Source: an uncultured Collinsella sp. | GTDB lineage: Bacteria > Actinomycetota > Coriobacteriia > Coriobacteriales > Coriobacteriaceae | Reading direction: 5' to 3' | NCBI GenBank assembly: GCA_902489855.1 | Contig: CABUBS010000140.1 | Location: 1 to 5,459, forward strand | DNA: 5,459 nucleotides | Shown here: piece by piece, positions 5,437-5,459 of the stretch | Position numbering within the stretch: the stretch's first letter is position 1 | Layout: each line of letters begins with the position of its first letter | Made by a program: the position numbers and the translations under genes | Notes under the pieces: model-generated | What the model saw: only the letters and a program-made list of their open reading frames with translations | Told to the model about the DNA's origin: nothing | Databases searched by the model: none

Positions 5437-5459
5437 CCGCAGCGCGAAGCGCGATGCGG
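5437..5459 (-). terminator. Possible terminator of an upstream gene, cut by the window edge
   Basis: CCGCA (5437-5441) pairs with TGCGG (5455-5459) and GCGC (5442-5445) with GCGC (5449-5452) around GAA, with two bulged bases. The left flank (GAGGCT) suggests the stem continues past the window end. On the minus strand the stem is followed by CTCTTTGCG. The call depends on sequence not seen here. Confidence 0.35.

Larger units (their letters stand above)
5210..5459. other. Intergenic region without a convincing gene, rich in inverted repeats
   Basis: No open frame here has both a ribosome binding site and a recognisable protein pattern; the short frames present are typical of GC-rich DNA. The region holds several inverted repeats: GGTGGGGA/TCCCCACC (5230-5267), TTTCGCGGC/GCCGCGAAA (5287-5307), the imperfect palindrome GGGACACGTATCCC (5316-5329), CGGAA-CA-TTCCG (5408-5419) and a hairpin at the window edge. 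It probably spans the end of an upstream unit and the space before the ribU promoter. Confidence 0.6.

Overview
The window is about 5.5 kb of GC-rich bacterial DNA, and every convincing gene lies on the minus strand. The codon use, the single-polypeptide double-ATPase ECF module and the style of the FMN riboswitch fit an anaerobic actinobacterium of the Coriobacteriia, with Collinsella or a relative as my best guess. That assignment is an impression from the sequence, not a search result.

In the direction of transcription (right to left) the layout is as follows. Positions 5210-5459 hold no convincing gene but several inverted repeats, including what may be the terminator of an upstream gene cut by the window edge. 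An extended -10 promoter (5182-5209) is followed at once by a complete FMN riboswitch (about 4991-5172). This controls ribU (4388-4978, riboflavin S-component), an EcfA1-EcfA2 fusion (2487-4391) and ecfT (1687-2487). These three genes overlap one another (ATGA, then TAATG), so they should be translationally coupled. Two short tandem paralogs of the FMN-binding split-barrel (pyridoxamine-phosphate-oxidase-like) family follow at 1210-1656 and 745-1155. No terminator is visible between ecfT and the first of them. A long two-tier hairpin at 654-707 closes the unit.

Beyond it, a pair of ArgR-type operator half-palindromes spaced exactly 21 bp centre to centre (573-609) stands in front of the 5' part of argC (1-487), the arginine biosynthesis reductase, which runs off the left edge.

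The window therefore reads as a self-contained, FMN-regulated riboflavin uptake operon. Its distal genes encode probable flavoproteins, so vitamin import and some of its users may share one control. An arginine biosynthesis operon starts next to it. I see no mobile element, CRISPR array, tRNA or rRNA. The gene families are known ones. The points most worth a second look are the riboswitch that overlaps the ribU ribosome binding site, the riboswitch-linked flavoprotein pair, the strand-polarised terminator, the paired ARG boxes and the unexplained inverted repeats upstream of the promoter.
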